From the NCBI GenBank assembly GCA_044361365.1, contig JBIKIW010000068.1, forward strand, positions 1 through 5,191: DNA of 5,191 nt, given 5' to 3'. Position 1 is the first letter of the stretch; every line of letters starts with the position of its first letter. Positions 5,147-5,191 of the stretch are shown here, piece after piece. This stretch comes from JBIKIW01 sp044361365 (lineage in GTDB: Bacteria > Patescibacteriota > JACMRA01). The notes beneath the pieces were generated by a model that worked only from the letters and a program-made list of their open reading frames with translations, was not told where the DNA came from and searched no databases. A program made the position numbers and the translations under genes.

Positions 5147-5191
5147 AAAAAAAATAATTCATCATTTTTGTGTAGATATAGACGCTACAAA

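Noticed and set aside
5145..5189. Minus-strand open frame of 14 codons reaching the right edge
   Set aside because: It is too short to judge, ends in a run of A/T and overlaps the end of the large palindrome.

Overview
The window is AT-rich, compact, single-copy chromosomal DNA. I infer a Candidate Phyla Radiation (Patescibacteria) bacterium, possibly of the Microgenomates or Katanobacteria type. The grounds are: small divergent ribosomal proteins bS21 and bL19, an FtsA with typical fold motifs and a short amphipathic tail, no Shine-Dalgarno sequence before any start, and intergenic gaps of only tens of bases around the conserved genes. The evidence for bacteria is firm; the evidence for the particular lineage is indirect. 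The genes read well with the standard code and end in TAA or TAG.

Layout from left to right. Positions 2-100 (+) look like the last 32 codons of a gene entering from the left. It meets head-on an unrecognised 168-codon gene on the minus strand (113-619). A 243-base gap (620-862) has no convincing gene but holds a 9-bp tandem repeat, a 10-bp palindrome and a terminator-like hairpin that faces the plus strand, where no gene explains it. Next comes a minus-strand cluster transcribed right to left: bL19 (rplS, 2467-2862), bS21 (rpsU, 2213-2428) and ftsA (863-2146, GTG start). After a 79-base divergent promoter region, the plus strand carries a 574-residue multi-pass GT-C-type glycosyltransferase (2942-4666) and a 60-codon proline-rich, strongly basic small protein (4747-4929). 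The last 262 bases (4930-5191) have no gene I can support, but contain a 118-base imperfect inverted repeat (5029-5146) that folds into a long, interrupted hairpin with about 42 base pairs.

How they fit together: the minus-strand cluster joins two ribosomal proteins with the membrane anchor of the division ring, linking growth and division genes in one probable transcript. ftsZ, the usual neighbour of ftsA, is not downstream here. The divergent plus-strand gene probably transfers a sugar from a lipid-linked donor at the membrane, in cell-envelope glycan or glycoprotein synthesis. The least explained parts are the 118-base palindrome, the orphan plus-strand hairpin near 731-759, and the two unrecognised proteins.
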